Assembly (NCBI RefSeq): GCF_023073415.1
Contig: NZ_JADPJL010000029.1
Coordinates: 1 to 64,000, forward strand
Source of the DNA: Bradyrhizobium sp. 190
GTDB taxonomy: Bacteria > Pseudomonadota > Alphaproteobacteria > Rhizobiales > Xanthobacteraceae
DNA: 64,000 bases
Reading direction: 5' to 3'
Notes under the pieces: model-generated
Told to the model about the DNA's origin: nothing
Database searches by the model: none
Seen by the model: only the letters and a program-made list of their open reading frames with translations
Made by a program: the position numbers and the translations under genes
Shown here: piece by piece, positions 31,124 through 41,529 of the stretch
Layout of the letters: the number at the start of each line of letters is the position of its first letter
Position numbering within the stretch: position 1 is the first letter of the stretch

Positions 31124-32320
31124 ATGACGGAAATGACCGACGATCTGAGCACGCCGCTCGGACAGAAGACGGAGCGCCAGAAGCGCCGGTTCCGGCTGCC
31201 CTTCACTGCGATGCAGGCGCTGGCTGTGCTGCTCGGCCTGTTCCTGGTCGCCTTCCTCGCCGTCGCGCTTTTCACCGACAACCCGTTCGGCGGCGAGCCG
31301 GTCGCCCGTATCGCGCTGCGCAAGCCGGCGGACGAAAAGCTGCCCGGAGCCGCCTCCGGCCAGCCCGAACAGGCTGCAAAATCTGCACAGCAGGCTTCAA
31401 GCGGAGACAACAAGACCGTCACCATCATCGACGGCTCCAGCGGCAAGCGCCAGGACGTCGTGATCGGCAGCGATGCCGCCGACAAGACCGGCGCCGAGCC
31501 TGCGCCGGCGATGGCAATGGCCGGCATCGACCAGCGGCTGCTGGAAAAGTCCCGTTACGGCATGATTCCGGTGGTTGCCGACGGCCTGAAACCCTTCACG
31601 GTCTATGCGGCCGACGCCGACCGCACCAAGGCTGCCAAGATGCCTGTCATAGCCATCGTGGTCGGCGGGCTCGGTGTCGGCGCAGCCAAGACGGCCGATG
31701 CCATCATGAAGCTGCCACCGGCCGTAACGCTGGCATTCACCCCTTACGGGGCAGACCCCGCCAAGCTCGCCGAGCGGGCTCGTGCGCAGCGCCACGAGAT
31801 CCTGCTGCAGGTTCCGATGGAGCCGTTCGACTATCCCGACAATGACCCCGGCCCGCAGACCCTGCTCACGACGCTGACGCCTGAGCAGAACATCGACCGC
31901 TTGTACTGGCACCTCAGCCGGTTCCAGGGCTATGCCGGGATCGCCAATTTCATGGGCGCACGTTTCACGGCTACCGACACCGTGATGCAGCCGATCATCC
32001 GCGAGGCGGCCAAGCGCGGCCTTGGGTATCTCGATGACGGCTCCTCGCCGCGCAGCGCCGCTCCGTCCCTGACGGCGGCCCAATCGATGCCCTTCGCCAA
32101 GGCCGATTTCACCATCGATGCCGTGCCAACCTCGGCCGAGATCGACCGGACGCTGGTCAAGCTGGAGACGCTCGCCAAGGAGCGCGGGCTGGCCGTGGGC
32201 GTCGCCTCGGCGCTGCCGATTTCGATCGAGCGGCTTGCCGCCTGGATCAAGACGCTCGACAGCCGGGGCATCATGCTTGTGCCATTGACAACGGCGATGC
32301 TGAAATCAAAATCGGGCTAG
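31124..32320 (+). CDS. Divergent polysaccharide deacetylase family protein
   Basis: 398 residues from the ATG at 31124, which has GGGAGG before it. A short cytoplasmic start is followed by one membrane helix (AMQALAVLLGLFLVAFLAVA), a low-complexity Ala/Gln/Lys linker and a C-terminal domain (about 170-395) of the YibQ/divergent polysaccharide deacetylase type: VIAIVVGGLGVGAAKTADAI, LLQVPMEPFDYPDNDPGPQT, GLGYLDDGSS. The metal-binding residues differ from classical deacetylases, and the substrate is unknown. Genes of this family often follow the envC-ctpA pair and precede rppH, as here, which suggests a cell-wall role. Confidence 0.9.
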   Translation: MTEMTDDLSTPLGQKTERQKRRFRLPFTAMQALAVLLGLFLVAFLAVALFTDNPFGGEPVARIALRKPADEKLPGAASGQPEQAAKSAQQASSGDNKTVTIIDGSSGKRQDVVIGSDAADKTGAEPAPAMAMAGIDQRLLEKSRYGMIPVVADGLKPFTVYAADADRTKAAKMPVIAIVVGGLGVGAAKTADAIMKLPPAVTLAFTPYGADPAKLAERARAQRHEILLQVPMEPFDYPDNDPGPQTLLTTLTPEQNIDRLYWHLSRFQGYAGIANFMGARFTATDTVMQPIIREAAKRGLGYLDDGSSPRSAAPSLTAAQSMPFAKADFTIDAVPTSAEIDRTLVKLETLAKERGLAVGVASALPISIERLAAWIKTLDSRGIMLVPLTTAMLKSKSG

Positions 32321-32416
32321 AGATCAAGCTGATGGCGGCGATCCGGACTTTCCCGGACTGCTCCGGACCGATCGATTGCGAGTGGACTTGATGCAGGCAA
32401 AGGAAACGTGAGGGAC

Positions 32417-32923
32417 ATGGCGCGCTACGAGGACCTGCCTTACCGGACCTGCGTCGGCATGATGCTGATCAATGCGGCCGGGCTGGTCTTCATTGGCCGC
32501 CGCGCCGGCGGCATCGAACATGTCGATCAAACCCATGTCTGGCAGATGCCGCAGGGTGGCGTCGATCCCGGCGAGGACACCTGGGAGGCCGCGAAGCGCG
32601 AGCTTTACGAGGAAACCAGCGTCCGCTCCGTGGAAAAACTCGGCGAAGTCCCGGATTGGCTGATCTACGACATTCCACGCACGGTGGCCGGCCGCGCCTG
32701 GAAGGGCCGATATCGCGGACAACGGCAGAAATGGTACGCGGTGCGCTTTACCGGCAAGGACGCCGAAATCAACGTCTCAAGCCCCGGCGGCGGCGGACAC
32801 AAGGCCGAATTCGTGAACTGGCGCTGGGAGCCGATGAAGAATCTCCCGAACCTGATCGTTCCGTTCAAGCGGCCGGTCTACGAACGCGTGGTCAAGGAAT
32901 TCTCCAACCTCGCGGGCGGCTAG
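32417..32923 (+). CDS. rppH: RNA pyrophosphohydrolase, Nudix (RppH paralogue 1)
   Basis: 168 residues from the ATG at 32417 (AGGGA upstream; a GTG three codons earlier is less likely). The Nudix box GGVDPGEDTWEAAKRELYEE continues TSV, so the Gly of the consensus EExGU is Ser. RGQRQKWYAVRFTG is typical of RppH. RppH removes pyrophosphate from the 5' triphosphate end of mRNAs and starts their decay. A second, more canonical paralogue follows 54 bp downstream. Which of the two is the main RppH is not clear. Confidence 0.92.
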   Translation: MARYEDLPYRTCVGMMLINAAGLVFIGRRAGGIEHVDQTHVWQMPQGGVDPGEDTWEAAKRELYEETSVRSVEKLGEVPDWLIYDIPRTVAGRAWKGRYRGQRQKWYAVRFTGKDAEINVSSPGGGGHKAEFVNWRWEPMKNLPNLIVPFKRPVYERVVKEFSNLAGG

Positions 32924-32977
32924 CTCTTTTCGTTTTGACGCGCTGTCGCGGCGCGAACCGGTATCACCTCAAACGCC

Positions 32978-33475
32978 ATGTCCGACAAACCCTATCGTCC
33001 CAACGTGGGAATCGCGCTGTTCAACCCCTCCGGCGAGGTGCTGATCGGGCGGCGCTTCCGGGACGACGGACCGGAAATTGTTCTTCCCGGATTAGAATGG
33101 CAGATGCCGCAGGGCGGCATCGACGCCGACGAGAACCCACGCGATGCCGTCATGCGCGAACTGTGGGAGGAGACCGGGGCGGTCAGCGCCGAATATCTCG
33201 GCGAGACCGATTGGATAAAATATGAATTTCCGCCCTATGACGGACCGCCCACCCATCGTCTCGCCCAATTCCGCGGCCAGCGGCAGAAATGGTTCGCACT
33301 GCGGTTCACCGGCCGCGACGACGAGATCGACCCGCTGACGCCGCGCAACGGCCAGCCGGCCGAATTCGATTCCTGGCGCTGGGAGCGGCTCGACCGCGTC
33401 GCCGATTTGGTCGTGCCGTTCCGGCGCGACGTCTATCGGATGGTGGCGCGGGTATTCGCGGAATTCGCCCATTAG
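32978..33475 (+). CDS. rppH: RNA pyrophosphohydrolase, Nudix (RppH paralogue 2)
   Basis: 165 residues with an intact Nudix box (GGIDADENPRDAVMRELWEE, then TGA) and RGQRQKWFALRFTG. It shares clear similarity with the preceding gene along the whole length and probably arose by duplication. The N-terminus differs (RFRDDGPEIVLPGLEWQMP has an insertion between the first strand and the Nudix box). Likely function is 5'-pyrophosphate removal or a related dinucleoside polyphosphate hydrolysis. No strong ribosome site is visible, so coupling to the first gene is possible. Confidence 0.92.
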   Translation: MSDKPYRPNVGIALFNPSGEVLIGRRFRDDGPEIVLPGLEWQMPQGGIDADENPRDAVMRELWEETGAVSAEYLGETDWIKYEFPPYDGPPTHRLAQFRGQRQKWFALRFTGRDDEIDPLTPRNGQPAEFDSWRWERLDRVADLVVPFRRDVYRMVARVFAEFAH

Positions 33476-33658
33476 CACAGCTGCGGGACGCGAGGCGGCT
33501 TGACAGCGTTTTGTCGCTCAATATTTTTCGGCCGGCCGAGCCCGCAGAAGGCGCCCGATACCGTCGGTGGTTTGGTATCAGCGAACCTTTTTGTGTCGAC
33601 CGCAGACTAAAAGGCTCAGCTTTGAAATAACCCGCCACCGTACGGTGTCTTGCCTCTC

Positions 33659-33907
33659 ATGATGGAAGTGACTGTAGCCAAGCGCCGCCGGAGTTGGGAG
33701 TGGCGGGTGCACGACCAGAGTGGCGCGCTGATCATGCACGGGCGCGAACGTACCCGTCCGGCTGCCCGCTACCAGGGTTACCGGAGCCTGTTCATGCTGT
33801 TGGCCGTCGGTCGGAGGTCCACAGCGTTCAGGACTTCCGAGACTCTCCCAAGAGCAGATCAATCGAATTCAGGGCCAGCAGGTCGTGGTCTAGTTAGGCC
33901 CGACTGA
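33659..33907 (+). CDS. Small protein of unknown function
   Basis: 82 residues from the ATG at 33659 (a second ATG follows directly). The start, MMEVTVAKRRRSWEWRVHDQ, then GALIMHGRERTRPAARYQGY and a hydrophobic LFMLLAVG, resembles small hypothetical proteins I recall from Bradyrhizobium, where the domain ends after the hydrophobic stretch. The last 30 residues look less protein-like, so the 3' end may have been changed. It overlaps the end of the cyclase gene by 18 bp tail to tail. No ribosome site stands out. Confidence 0.5.
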   Translation: MMEVTVAKRRRSWEWRVHDQSGALIMHGRERTRPAARYQGYRSLFMLLAVGRRSTAFRTSETLPRADQSNSGPAGRGLVRPD

Positions 33908-35563
33908 AAACGGGCCGATGGCGATGACCTGACAATTGCTGTCGCGCTTGGCGCAGTCGGTGAGCGCAGCAGTGACGGCGGCCTGCTCATTGGCCGCCTT
34001 CAGTCCCAGCCCCGGCCGGCCAGCCGCGCCGACCGCAACGGCGTTCCAGCCGCTTGACGCATCCACGAGCCGGCGCGCGACGTCGTCGCGCGCATCGGCT
34101 GCGATCATCGTAGTGCCGGCAGCCTTGAAGAAACCGGTGACCTTCAGTGTGATCGGAATCGGGACGACAAAATTATCGTTGAGCGCAACGAGCATGCAGG
34201 GGACGCCGGCGATCCCGCCGCATGACTCCAGGGCACGCCGTACCGCTTCCTCGACACTGTCCAGAGCAAAGGGAAAGAACAGCGCGCCGCCGGGCCCCAG
34301 CGCGAGCGCCTTGTGCTTTCGCGCCGGTGTATACACGTTTTCAAGACGCGCCTTGCCGCCGTCGCGTGTGAGCGGGACGGCCCTGGCGGCGAAGGGCTGC
34401 TCGGTCACGGCGTCATGCCTGATCCAGGGCAATGGCGGCATTGGCGGTCTGCCGTGCGCATAAACGACGGTGTCGCCGACCGCGTATAATTCGCATTTGC
34501 GCGGCGATTGCGCGGCATCGGCGCGCTTCTGGCATTGCTCCATCGCGGCCGATTTCGCAACCTCCTCGCTCGGCTGGGCGGTGACGAAAGCGTTGAACCC
34601 GCCGATATTGAGCGAGATCGCCTTGAAATCGGCAGCCGGCGCGTAGTCCGAAGCAAGCGTGGCGCGGACCTTGTCGCTAACGAAGGGAACGTTGGCGGCG
34701 GCGAATTTTTCTGACGATACGACCATCGGCAGCGATGCAGACGGCGCAGGCACCGCCGCCTTTGCGGCGGGCGCCGGTGAAGCGGCGGGAGCGGGCGAAG
34801 CCGCCGTTGCCGCTAGAGCAGGCGGTGCCGAAGATGATGCAACGGCTGACGGCACCGGACTTGCGGTGCTGCTGGAGGCCACAGCCTTGGGCGCCGACGT
34901 CTCGAGCTTGGTGAAATAGAGAAAGCCGCCGACACCGATCGCGGCCAGGCTGACCACCGTGACCGCGACCGGCCACATCCAGTTCGGCTGCGCCGCGTCT
35001 TGCGCCTTGGCCGGCTTCTTGACCTGCGGCGTCGCGTAGGTGCCGTCCTCGCGGCGCATCGCCACCATGTAGGCGTGCACCGGCGTCGGGATGTTCTTCA
35101 CCTCCTGCGCGCCGATATCCGCGAACTGCACCGACAGCTTGTTGGCGACCTGCTCGTGCACCGCGCGCGAAATGCAGATGCCGCCGACTTCGGCGAGGCC
35201 CTCCAGGCGCGCGGCGATGTTGACGCCGTCGCCGAGGAGGTCGCCGTCCCGTTCGACCACGTCGCCAATGGTGATGCCGATGCGAAAGGCCATCTGGCGG
35301 CTCGGCGGATAGGCCATGTTGCGGGTACGGAGGCTCTCCTGAATATCGATCGCGCAGCGCACGGCTTCGACCGCGCTCGGAAATTCGGCGAGCACAGCGT
35401 CTCCGGCCGTATTGAAAATGCGGCCGCCGCCTTTGGCGATGAAATCGTCGGTCACCTGACGGTAGGACACGAGCCGCCGCAGCGTCTCCTCCTCGTCCTC
35501 GGCAACCAGTCTGGAGTAGCCGGCAATATCGGCCGCAAAAATCGCCGCGATCTTGCGTTTCAT
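33890..35563 (-). CDS. Membrane-bound class III adenylate/guanylate cyclase with three Cys-pair repeats
   Basis: 557 residues from the ATG at 35563. Residues 1-170 form a class III cyclase domain: metal-binding Asp12 (FAADIAGYSRL) and Asp55 (NTAGDAVLAEF), then GDLLGDGVNIAARLE. One membrane helix (about 196-217) follows, then a long Ala/Pro/Ser linker, then a presumably periplasmic part with three copies of a 50-60-residue module, each starting with a small hydrophobic strand (FKAISLNIGG, HKALALGPGG, WNAVAVGAAG) and carrying two Cys. The modules resemble the DUF4189 type. It probably makes cAMP in response to something sensed outside the membrane. It sits downstream of atpC on the same strand. 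Confidence 0.85.
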   Translation of the reverse strand: MKRKIAAIFAADIAGYSRLVAEDEEETLRRLVSYRQVTDDFIAKGGGRIFNTAGDAVLAEFPSAVEAVRCAIDIQESLRTRNMAYPPSRQMAFRIGITIGDVVERDGDLLGDGVNIAARLEGLAEVGGICISRAVHEQVANKLSVQFADIGAQEVKNIPTPVHAYMVAMRREDGTYATPQVKKPAKAQDAAQPNWMWPVAVTVVSLAAIGVGGFLYFTKLETSAPKAVASSSTASPVPSAVASSSAPPALAATAASPAPAASPAPAAKAAVPAPSASLPMVVSSEKFAAANVPFVSDKVRATLASDYAPAADFKAISLNIGGFNAFVTAQPSEEVAKSAAMEQCQKRADAAQSPRKCELYAVGDTVVYAHGRPPMPPLPWIRHDAVTEQPFAARAVPLTRDGGKARLENVYTPARKHKALALGPGGALFFPFALDSVEEAVRRALESCGGIAGVPCMLVALNDNFVVPIPITLKVTGFFKAAGTTMIAADARDDVARRLVDASSGWNAVAVGAAGRPGLGLKAANEQAAVTAALTDCAKRDSNCQVIAIGPFSVGPN

Positions 35564-35729
35564 GAAGACCAGCCCCGGGCAAACACCAGCGGCGGGACAA
35601 TGCCGCCGGAAGTTCCCGGACGCAACTAGCGCATTTTCAAGCGGGGCGGGGTTCGCGAGAGGAAATACTCCAACAAAAAGCTCAGCGCCCGTCACGGGGT
35701 GACGAGCGCTGGCATATTCGGGCCTTCAT

Positions 35730-35757
35730 GGCGCCCCGGAGCGGTGCCCCGGGGCTA
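35730..35757. other. Hairpin at the atpC 3' end
   Basis: A GC-rich stem (GCCCCGG ... CCGGGGC type, about 35732-35753) lies at the atpC stop codon, together with a CGTCACGGGGTGACG hairpin (about 35691-35705). Together they probably end the atp transcript ahead of the cyclase gene; no T-run is seen. Confidence 0.35.
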
Positions 35758-36162
35758 GTGCATAGCTGTCGAACTGAGTTCCTGCTGGATGCTCTTGAAG
35801 TGATCGAGCCGCTCGATGGCACGATCGAGCTCGGAGCCTTCCTTCTCGGCCAGCTTCGCTTCCATCTCGGCAATGGTCTCAGCAAACTGCGCCCGGTCGA
35901 CGTCCTCCATCGAAGTAGCGACGTCAGCGAGCACAGTGAGCCCGCTTTCCGACATCTCGGCAAGACCGCCGAGTACGATGACCTTCTGGTGCGACCCGCC
36001 GCTGGTGATGGTCAGGATGCCCGGGCGGACCGCGGCCACGACCGGGGCGTGACCGGCGAGCACGCCGAAATCGCCTTCCACGCCGGGAACGTCAACCTGA
36101 TCGACTTCGCCGGAGAAGGCGAGCTTTTCGGGAGAGACGAGATCGAAATGAAAGGTAGCCAT
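35755..36162 (-). CDS. atpC: ATP synthase F1 epsilon subunit
   Basis: 135 residues from the ATG at 36162 (MATFHFDLVSPEKLAFSGEV). N-terminal beta sandwich with VDVPGVEGDFGVLAGHAPVV, typical of epsilon, and a C-terminal helical pair (SMEDVDRAQFAETIAEMEAK). It connects gamma to the c-ring and can inhibit ATP hydrolysis. Last gene of the F1 operon; a palindromic repeat (36188-36208) lies between atpD and atpC. Confidence 0.96.
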   Translation of the reverse strand: MATFHFDLVSPEKLAFSGEVDQVDVPGVEGDFGVLAGHAPVVAAVRPGILTITSGGSHQKVIVLGGLAEMSESGLTVLADVATSMEDVDRAQFAETIAEMEAKLAEKEGSELDRAIERLDHFKSIQQELSSTAMH

Positions 36163-36187
36163 GGTCTTTCCATTCTTTCCGCTGTCA

Positions 36188-36208
36188 CCCGCGGGCTTGA
36201 CCCGCGGG
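36188..36208. repeat. Short palindromic repeat between atpD and atpC
   Basis: Two copies of the palindrome CCCGCGGG separated by CTTGA (36188-36195 and 36201-36208). A widespread small repeat type in Bradyrhizobium. It may affect relative atpD/atpC mRNA levels. Confidence 0.65.
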
Positions 36209-36304
36209 TCCACCAAGCGAAACATTTCTTGAGTCGATAGATTGCCGGGTCAATTTTTACGAAGATGCGCTTCGCGCTGTTGCCCGGCAGTAACGACTTC
36301 AAAC

Positions 36305-37747
<1,443 letters not shown>

Positions 37748-37805
37748 AAACTCTCTCCTTCGAATTCGTATCTAGAAACCGTCAGTTTGATCGTGCCTGT
37801 CGCCG

Positions 37806-38684
37806 TTACATCGCCTCGGCGCCGGAGATGATTTCAATCAGCTCCTTGGTGATCATGGCCTGACGGGTTCGGTTGTAAATCAGGGTCTGCTTGCGGATCA
37901 TGTCGCCGGCGTTACGGGTGGCGTTGTCCATCGCGCTCATCTGCGCGCCGTAGAACGAGGCGTTGTTTTCCAAGAGCGCACGGAAGATCTGCACCGCGAG
38001 ATTGCGCGGCAGCAGGCGCGTCAGGATCTCGTCCTCTTCCGGCTCGTATTCGTAAGACGTCGACGGCCCGGCATTCGCTGCCGGCGCTTCCACCACCAGC
38101 GGAATGATCTGCTGGGCGGTCGGGATCTGCGAGATCACGGATTTGAAGCGCGAATAGAACAGCGTGCAGACGTCGAACTCGCCGGCGTCGAAGCGCGCCA
38201 GAACCTTTTTGGCAATGTCTTCGGCATTGACGAAGCCGAGCTGGCGAACCGAGCGCAGATCGACGTGCTCGATGATCTGCTTCTCAAAGTTTCGGCGGAG
38301 TTGCTCGTAGCCCTTGCGGCCGACGCAGAAAATCTTGACCTCTTTGCCCTGACCGATCAGCGACTGCGCGCGTTCACGGGCCAGGCGCACGATCGATGAA
38401 TTGAAGGCGCCGGAAAGTCCGCGCTCGCCGGTGCACACCAGCAGCAGATGCACCTGATCCGTGCCGGTACCGGCCAGCAGCGCCGGGGCGCCGGGCGAAC
38501 CCGCCGCGGCGGATGCGATATTGGAAATCACCGCGTCCATCTTTTCGGCGTAAGGCCGCGCCGCTTCGGCAGCGCTCTGCGCGCGGCGCAGCTTTGACGC
38601 CGCAACCATCTGCATCGCCTTGGTGATCTTCTGCGTCGCCTTGGTGGAGGCGATGCGTACCCGCATGTCTTTAAGGGAAGCCAT
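37806..38684 (-). CDS. atpG: ATP synthase F1 gamma subunit
   Basis: 292 residues: MASLKDMRVRIASTKATQKI at the N-terminus and NATRNAGDMIRKQTLIYNRT near the C-terminus, which are the two helices of the central rotor shaft. Between them is the Rossmann-like domain (LLLVCTGERGLSGAFNSSIV). A short insertion around TSYEYEPEEDEIL is common in alphaproteobacteria. Between atpA and atpD, separated from atpA by a repeat. Confidence 0.98.
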   Translation of the reverse strand: MASLKDMRVRIASTKATQKITKAMQMVAASKLRRAQSAAEAARPYAEKMDAVISNIASAAAGSPGAPALLAGTGTDQVHLLLVCTGERGLSGAFNSSIVRLARERAQSLIGQGKEVKIFCVGRKGYEQLRRNFEKQIIEHVDLRSVRQLGFVNAEDIAKKVLARFDAGEFDVCTLFYSRFKSVISQIPTAQQIIPLVVEAPAANAGPSTSYEYEPEEDEILTRLLPRNLAVQIFRALLENNASFYGAQMSAMDNATRNAGDMIRKQTLIYNRTRQAMITKELIEIISGAEAM

Positions 38685-38742
38685 TCTCAGTTCACCCCGG
38701 CGATCCGGTGTCTAGACCCGACCGCAAGCCACTCTTTTGTTA

Positions 38743-38792
38743 GACCCGGCCCAAAAGCGCGAAGCGCGTCTTCAGGCTAAAGCGCCGGGCCT
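38743..38792. repeat. Stem-loop repeat between atpA and atpG
   Basis: GACCCGGCCC ... GGGCCTC outer arms with an inner GCGCGAAGCGC hairpin (about 38757-38767). It resembles the dispersed GCGCGAAGCGCGTCTTC repeats of Bradyrhizobium and fills the atpA-atpG gap. Confidence 0.6.
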
Positions 38793-38805
38793 CAACGGCA
38801 AATCA

Positions 38806-40335
38806 TCAAGCAAACGTCTTGGCGAAACCTTCGACCGCGCTCTTCAGCTTGCCGGCGAGATCGTCGGAGAGATCGCGGCTGTCACGAATGCCGTTGAGAA
38901 TGTCGACGTTCTTGCCGCGCAGCAGCGACAGCAGGCCGTCCTCGAACGCACGGATCTTGCCGAGCGGCAGCGCGTCGAGATAGCCGTTGGTGCCGGCCCA
39001 AATCACGCAGACCTGCTCTTCCATCTTCAGCGGCGAGAACTGCGGCTGCTTCAGGAGTTCGGTCAGGCGCGAGCCGCGGTTCAAGAGCCGCTGCGTCGAG
39101 GCGTCGAGGTCGGAGCCGAACTGCGCGAACGCCGCCATTTCGCGGTACTGCGCCAGCTCACCCTTGATCTTGCCGGCGACCTTCTTCATCGCCTTGGTCT
39201 GCGCCGACGATCCGACGCGCGACACCGACAGACCGACGTTCACAGCGGGGCGGATGCCCTGGAAGAACAGGTCGGTTTCCAGGAAGATCTGGCCGTCGGT
39301 AATCGAAATCACGTTGGTCGGGATGTAGGCCGACACGTCGTTGGCCTGGGTTTCGATGACAGGCAGCGCGGTGAGCGAGCCCGAGCCGTGGTCCTTGCTG
39401 AGCTTCGCCGCGCGCTCGAGCAGGCGGGAATGCAGATAGAACACGTCGCCGGGATAGGCTTCGCGGCCCGGCGGGCGGCGCAGCAGCAGCGACATCTGGC
39501 GATAGGCGACGGCCTGCTTGGACAGATCGTCATAGATGATGACGGCGTGCATGCCGTTGTCGCGGAAGTACTCGCCCATGGTGCAGCCAGTGAACGGCGC
39601 GATGTACTGCATCGGCGCCGGATCGGACGCGGTGGCGGCGACGATGATCGAATATTCCAGCGCGCCCTGCTCTTCCAGCACCTTCACGAACTGGGCGACG
39701 GTGGAACGCTTCTGGCCGATCGCGACGTAGACGCAATACAGCTTGATGTTCTCGTCCGGCTGCGCGTTGAGCGGCTTCTGGTTCAGGATGGTGTCGAGCG
39801 CGATCGCGGTCTTGCCGGTCTGACGGTCGCCGATGATCAACTCGCGCTGGCCGCGGCCGACCGGGATCAGCGCATCGATCGCCTTGAGGCCGGTCGCCAT
39901 CGGCTCGTTCACCGACTTGCGCGGAATGATGCCGGGCGCCTTGACGTCGACGCGCATACGCTTGTCGGCCTGGATCGGGCCTTTGCCGTCGATGGGATTG
40001 CCGAGCGCGTCGACCACGCGACCGAGCAAGCCCTTGCCGACCGGCGTATCCACGATGGCGCGGGTACGCTTGACGGTCTGGCCTTCCTTGATTTCACGGT
40101 CGGCGCCGAAGATCACGATACCAACGTTGTCGGTTTCGAGGTTCAGCGCCATGCCACGGGTGCCGTTCTCGAACTCGACCATTTCACCGGCCTGGACGTT
40201 GTCCAGACCATAGACGCGGGCGATACCGTCACCGACGGACAGCACCTGTCCGACTTCGGTAACCTCAGCCTCCTGGCCGAAATTCTTGATCTGGTCCTTG
40301 AGGATCGCGGAAATTTCCGCGGCGCGGATGTCCAT
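38806..40335 (-). CDS. atpA: ATP synthase F1 alpha subunit
   Basis: 509 residues, non-catalytic nucleotide-binding subunit. Walker A GDRQTGKTAIALDT, signature YREMAAFAQFGSDLDAST, and the N-terminal crown (VLSVGDGIARVYGLDNVQAG). Starts on the last base of the atpH stop (1-bp overlap at 40335), so the two are coupled. Standard length. Confidence 0.99.
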   Translation of the reverse strand: MDIRAAEISAILKDQIKNFGQEAEVTEVGQVLSVGDGIARVYGLDNVQAGEMVEFENGTRGMALNLETDNVGIVIFGADREIKEGQTVKRTRAIVDTPVGKGLLGRVVDALGNPIDGKGPIQADKRMRVDVKAPGIIPRKSVNEPMATGLKAIDALIPVGRGQRELIIGDRQTGKTAIALDTILNQKPLNAQPDENIKLYCVYVAIGQKRSTVAQFVKVLEEQGALEYSIIVAATASDPAPMQYIAPFTGCTMGEYFRDNGMHAVIIYDDLSKQAVAYRQMSLLLRRPPGREAYPGDVFYLHSRLLERAAKLSKDHGSGSLTALPVIETQANDVSAYIPTNVISITDGQIFLETDLFFQGIRPAVNVGLSVSRVGSSAQTKAMKKVAGKIKGELAQYREMAAFAQFGSDLDASTQRLLNRGSRLTELLKQPQFSPLKMEEQVCVIWAGTNGYLDALPLGKIRAFEDGLLSLLRGKNVDILNGIRDSRDLSDDLAGKLKSAVEGFAKTFA

Positions 40336-40895
40336 CAGCCTGCCTCTTTCATCGCGTGCTTGATCGAATTGAGTTTGGTGCGAAGCGAACTATCCACCAT
40401 GCGGCTGCCGAGCTTGACCACCAGGCCGCCGATAATGGAGGGATCGACTTTCACGTTGAGCGCGACGTCCTTGCCCGTCACCGATTTCAGTGCGGTCTTC
40501 AGCGCGTCGAGATTCTTTTCATTGAGCTGTTCGGCGACGGTGACGTCGGCGGTCGCCTCGCCCTTGAACTTCGCCACCAGCGCGCGGAAAGCGCGGATCA
40601 CATCGGCGACTGCGAACAGCCGGCGGTTGGCGGTCAGGACTTTAAGGAATTTGGCGGAGATGCCGGAGATTCCGGCCTTGTCGAGCACGGCATCGAGCGC
40701 CTTTGCCTGCGCACCTGCCGAGAAAACCGGGCTGCGGACGAGACGCCTCAGATCGGCGCTTTCGTTCAACATCGCCTCGAATTTATCGAGATCGGCCCTT
40801 ACCGTGTCGACGGATTTCTCGTCGCGCGCCAACTCGAACAAGGCCGTAGCATAACGGCCTGACACTCCCGAAACGGACGGATCTTCAGCAGCCAC
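40335..40895 (-). CDS. atpH: ATP synthase F1 delta subunit
   Basis: 186 residues from a GTG at 40895. N-terminal six-helix bundle (SGRYATALFELARDEKSVD) and C-terminal beta part ending LGSRMVDSSLRTKLNSIKHA, the delta signature. It ties F1 to the b subunits as part of the stator. First gene of the F1 operon (atpHAGDC). As usual in alphaproteobacteria the F0 genes are not in this operon. Confidence 0.98.
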   Translation of the reverse strand: MAAEDPSVSGVSGRYATALFELARDEKSVDTVRADLDKFEAMLNESADLRRLVRSPVFSAGAQAKALDAVLDKAGISGISAKFLKVLTANRRLFAVADVIRAFRALVAKFKGEATADVTVAEQLNEKNLDALKTALKSVTGKDVALNVKVDPSIIGGLVVKLGSRMVDSSLRTKLNSIKHAMKEAG

Positions 40896-41354
40896 AGACT
40901 TTGCTCTTTTCAGCTGTCAAACTCGCAAGGGAAAAACCGTCGCCACGGGTAGCGGCGCCTAGCGATCCAAGCCCTTGGAATTCAAGCGGGACTTCGATTT
41001 TCGACCGGCACGAGAGGTGCCGGGATCGGTAAAATCGCGGCTTTGCTAACATAGCGAGCGCGCAGGTGCAACATGACCGCGCGCACAGGCGATGCCTTGT
41101 CGCACGTCAATTATCAGCACCGGTCCGACGTTGTTTTTGACTGTCCTCCGTCGCCTCAAAACTCCGCTTCGACGCCGCCGCTGGAATCGCCGGTCCATCG
41201 AGCCAGCAATGGTTCCGCCCGTATTTGCATGGCCGGCATGAGCGGAGCGGCCGGAACGAACCGGGCCGATTCTTTTCATTTGAACATTACTTGAACAAAT
41301 CTTTGCCCCAACAAGGATTACAGTAATAACAAGTAATTCTCAGTAATTTAAAGG

Positions 41355-41369
41355 TTAAAATTTCGTTAA
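41355..41369. promoter_or_regulatory. CtrA-type box upstream of the RlpA-like gene
   Basis: TTAA-AATTTCG-TTAA followed by C, an exact match to the CtrA consensus TTAA-N7-TTAA, 182 bp upstream of the start codon at 41552. CtrA controls cell-cycle genes in alphaproteobacteria, and RlpA proteins act at the septum or poles, so the pairing makes sense. Confidence 0.55.
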
Positions 41370-41424
41370 CGCCCAAGATTACGGAATATCGTTTGATTAG
41401 TTGATCTCAGTAACAAGATATGTC

Positions 41425-41529
41425 AGCCGGCCGAAAACCGGCTTTACTGCCCAATTCATGCCTTATTGCGTCACCAAACGGCAACCACTGAAACTGGGAC
41501 GGGGGTTCCATTTGCCACGCATGTGGCAA
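41425..41529 (+). other. Two-hairpin leader of the RlpA-like gene
   Basis: AGCCGG/CCGGCT with a 7-base loop (41425-41443) and the perfect TTGCCAC-GCAT-GTGGCAA (41512-41529) lie just before the gene; the second ends 22 bp before the ATG, close to the GAGGGA ribosome site. A structured 5' leader with possible control of translation is inferred. Confidence 0.45.

Noticed and set aside
33635..33645. CCGTACGG near the small gene at 33659 as a copy of the palindrome
   Set aside because: The half-sites are directly joined with no 6-bp core, so it is a different sequence.
41330..41400. A/T-rich patch with repeated CAGTAA motifs as a replication origin or CRISPR leader
   Set aside because: It is only about 100 bp, with no DnaA-box cluster and no regular repeat-spacer pattern. 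An ordinary promoter region is the simpler reading.
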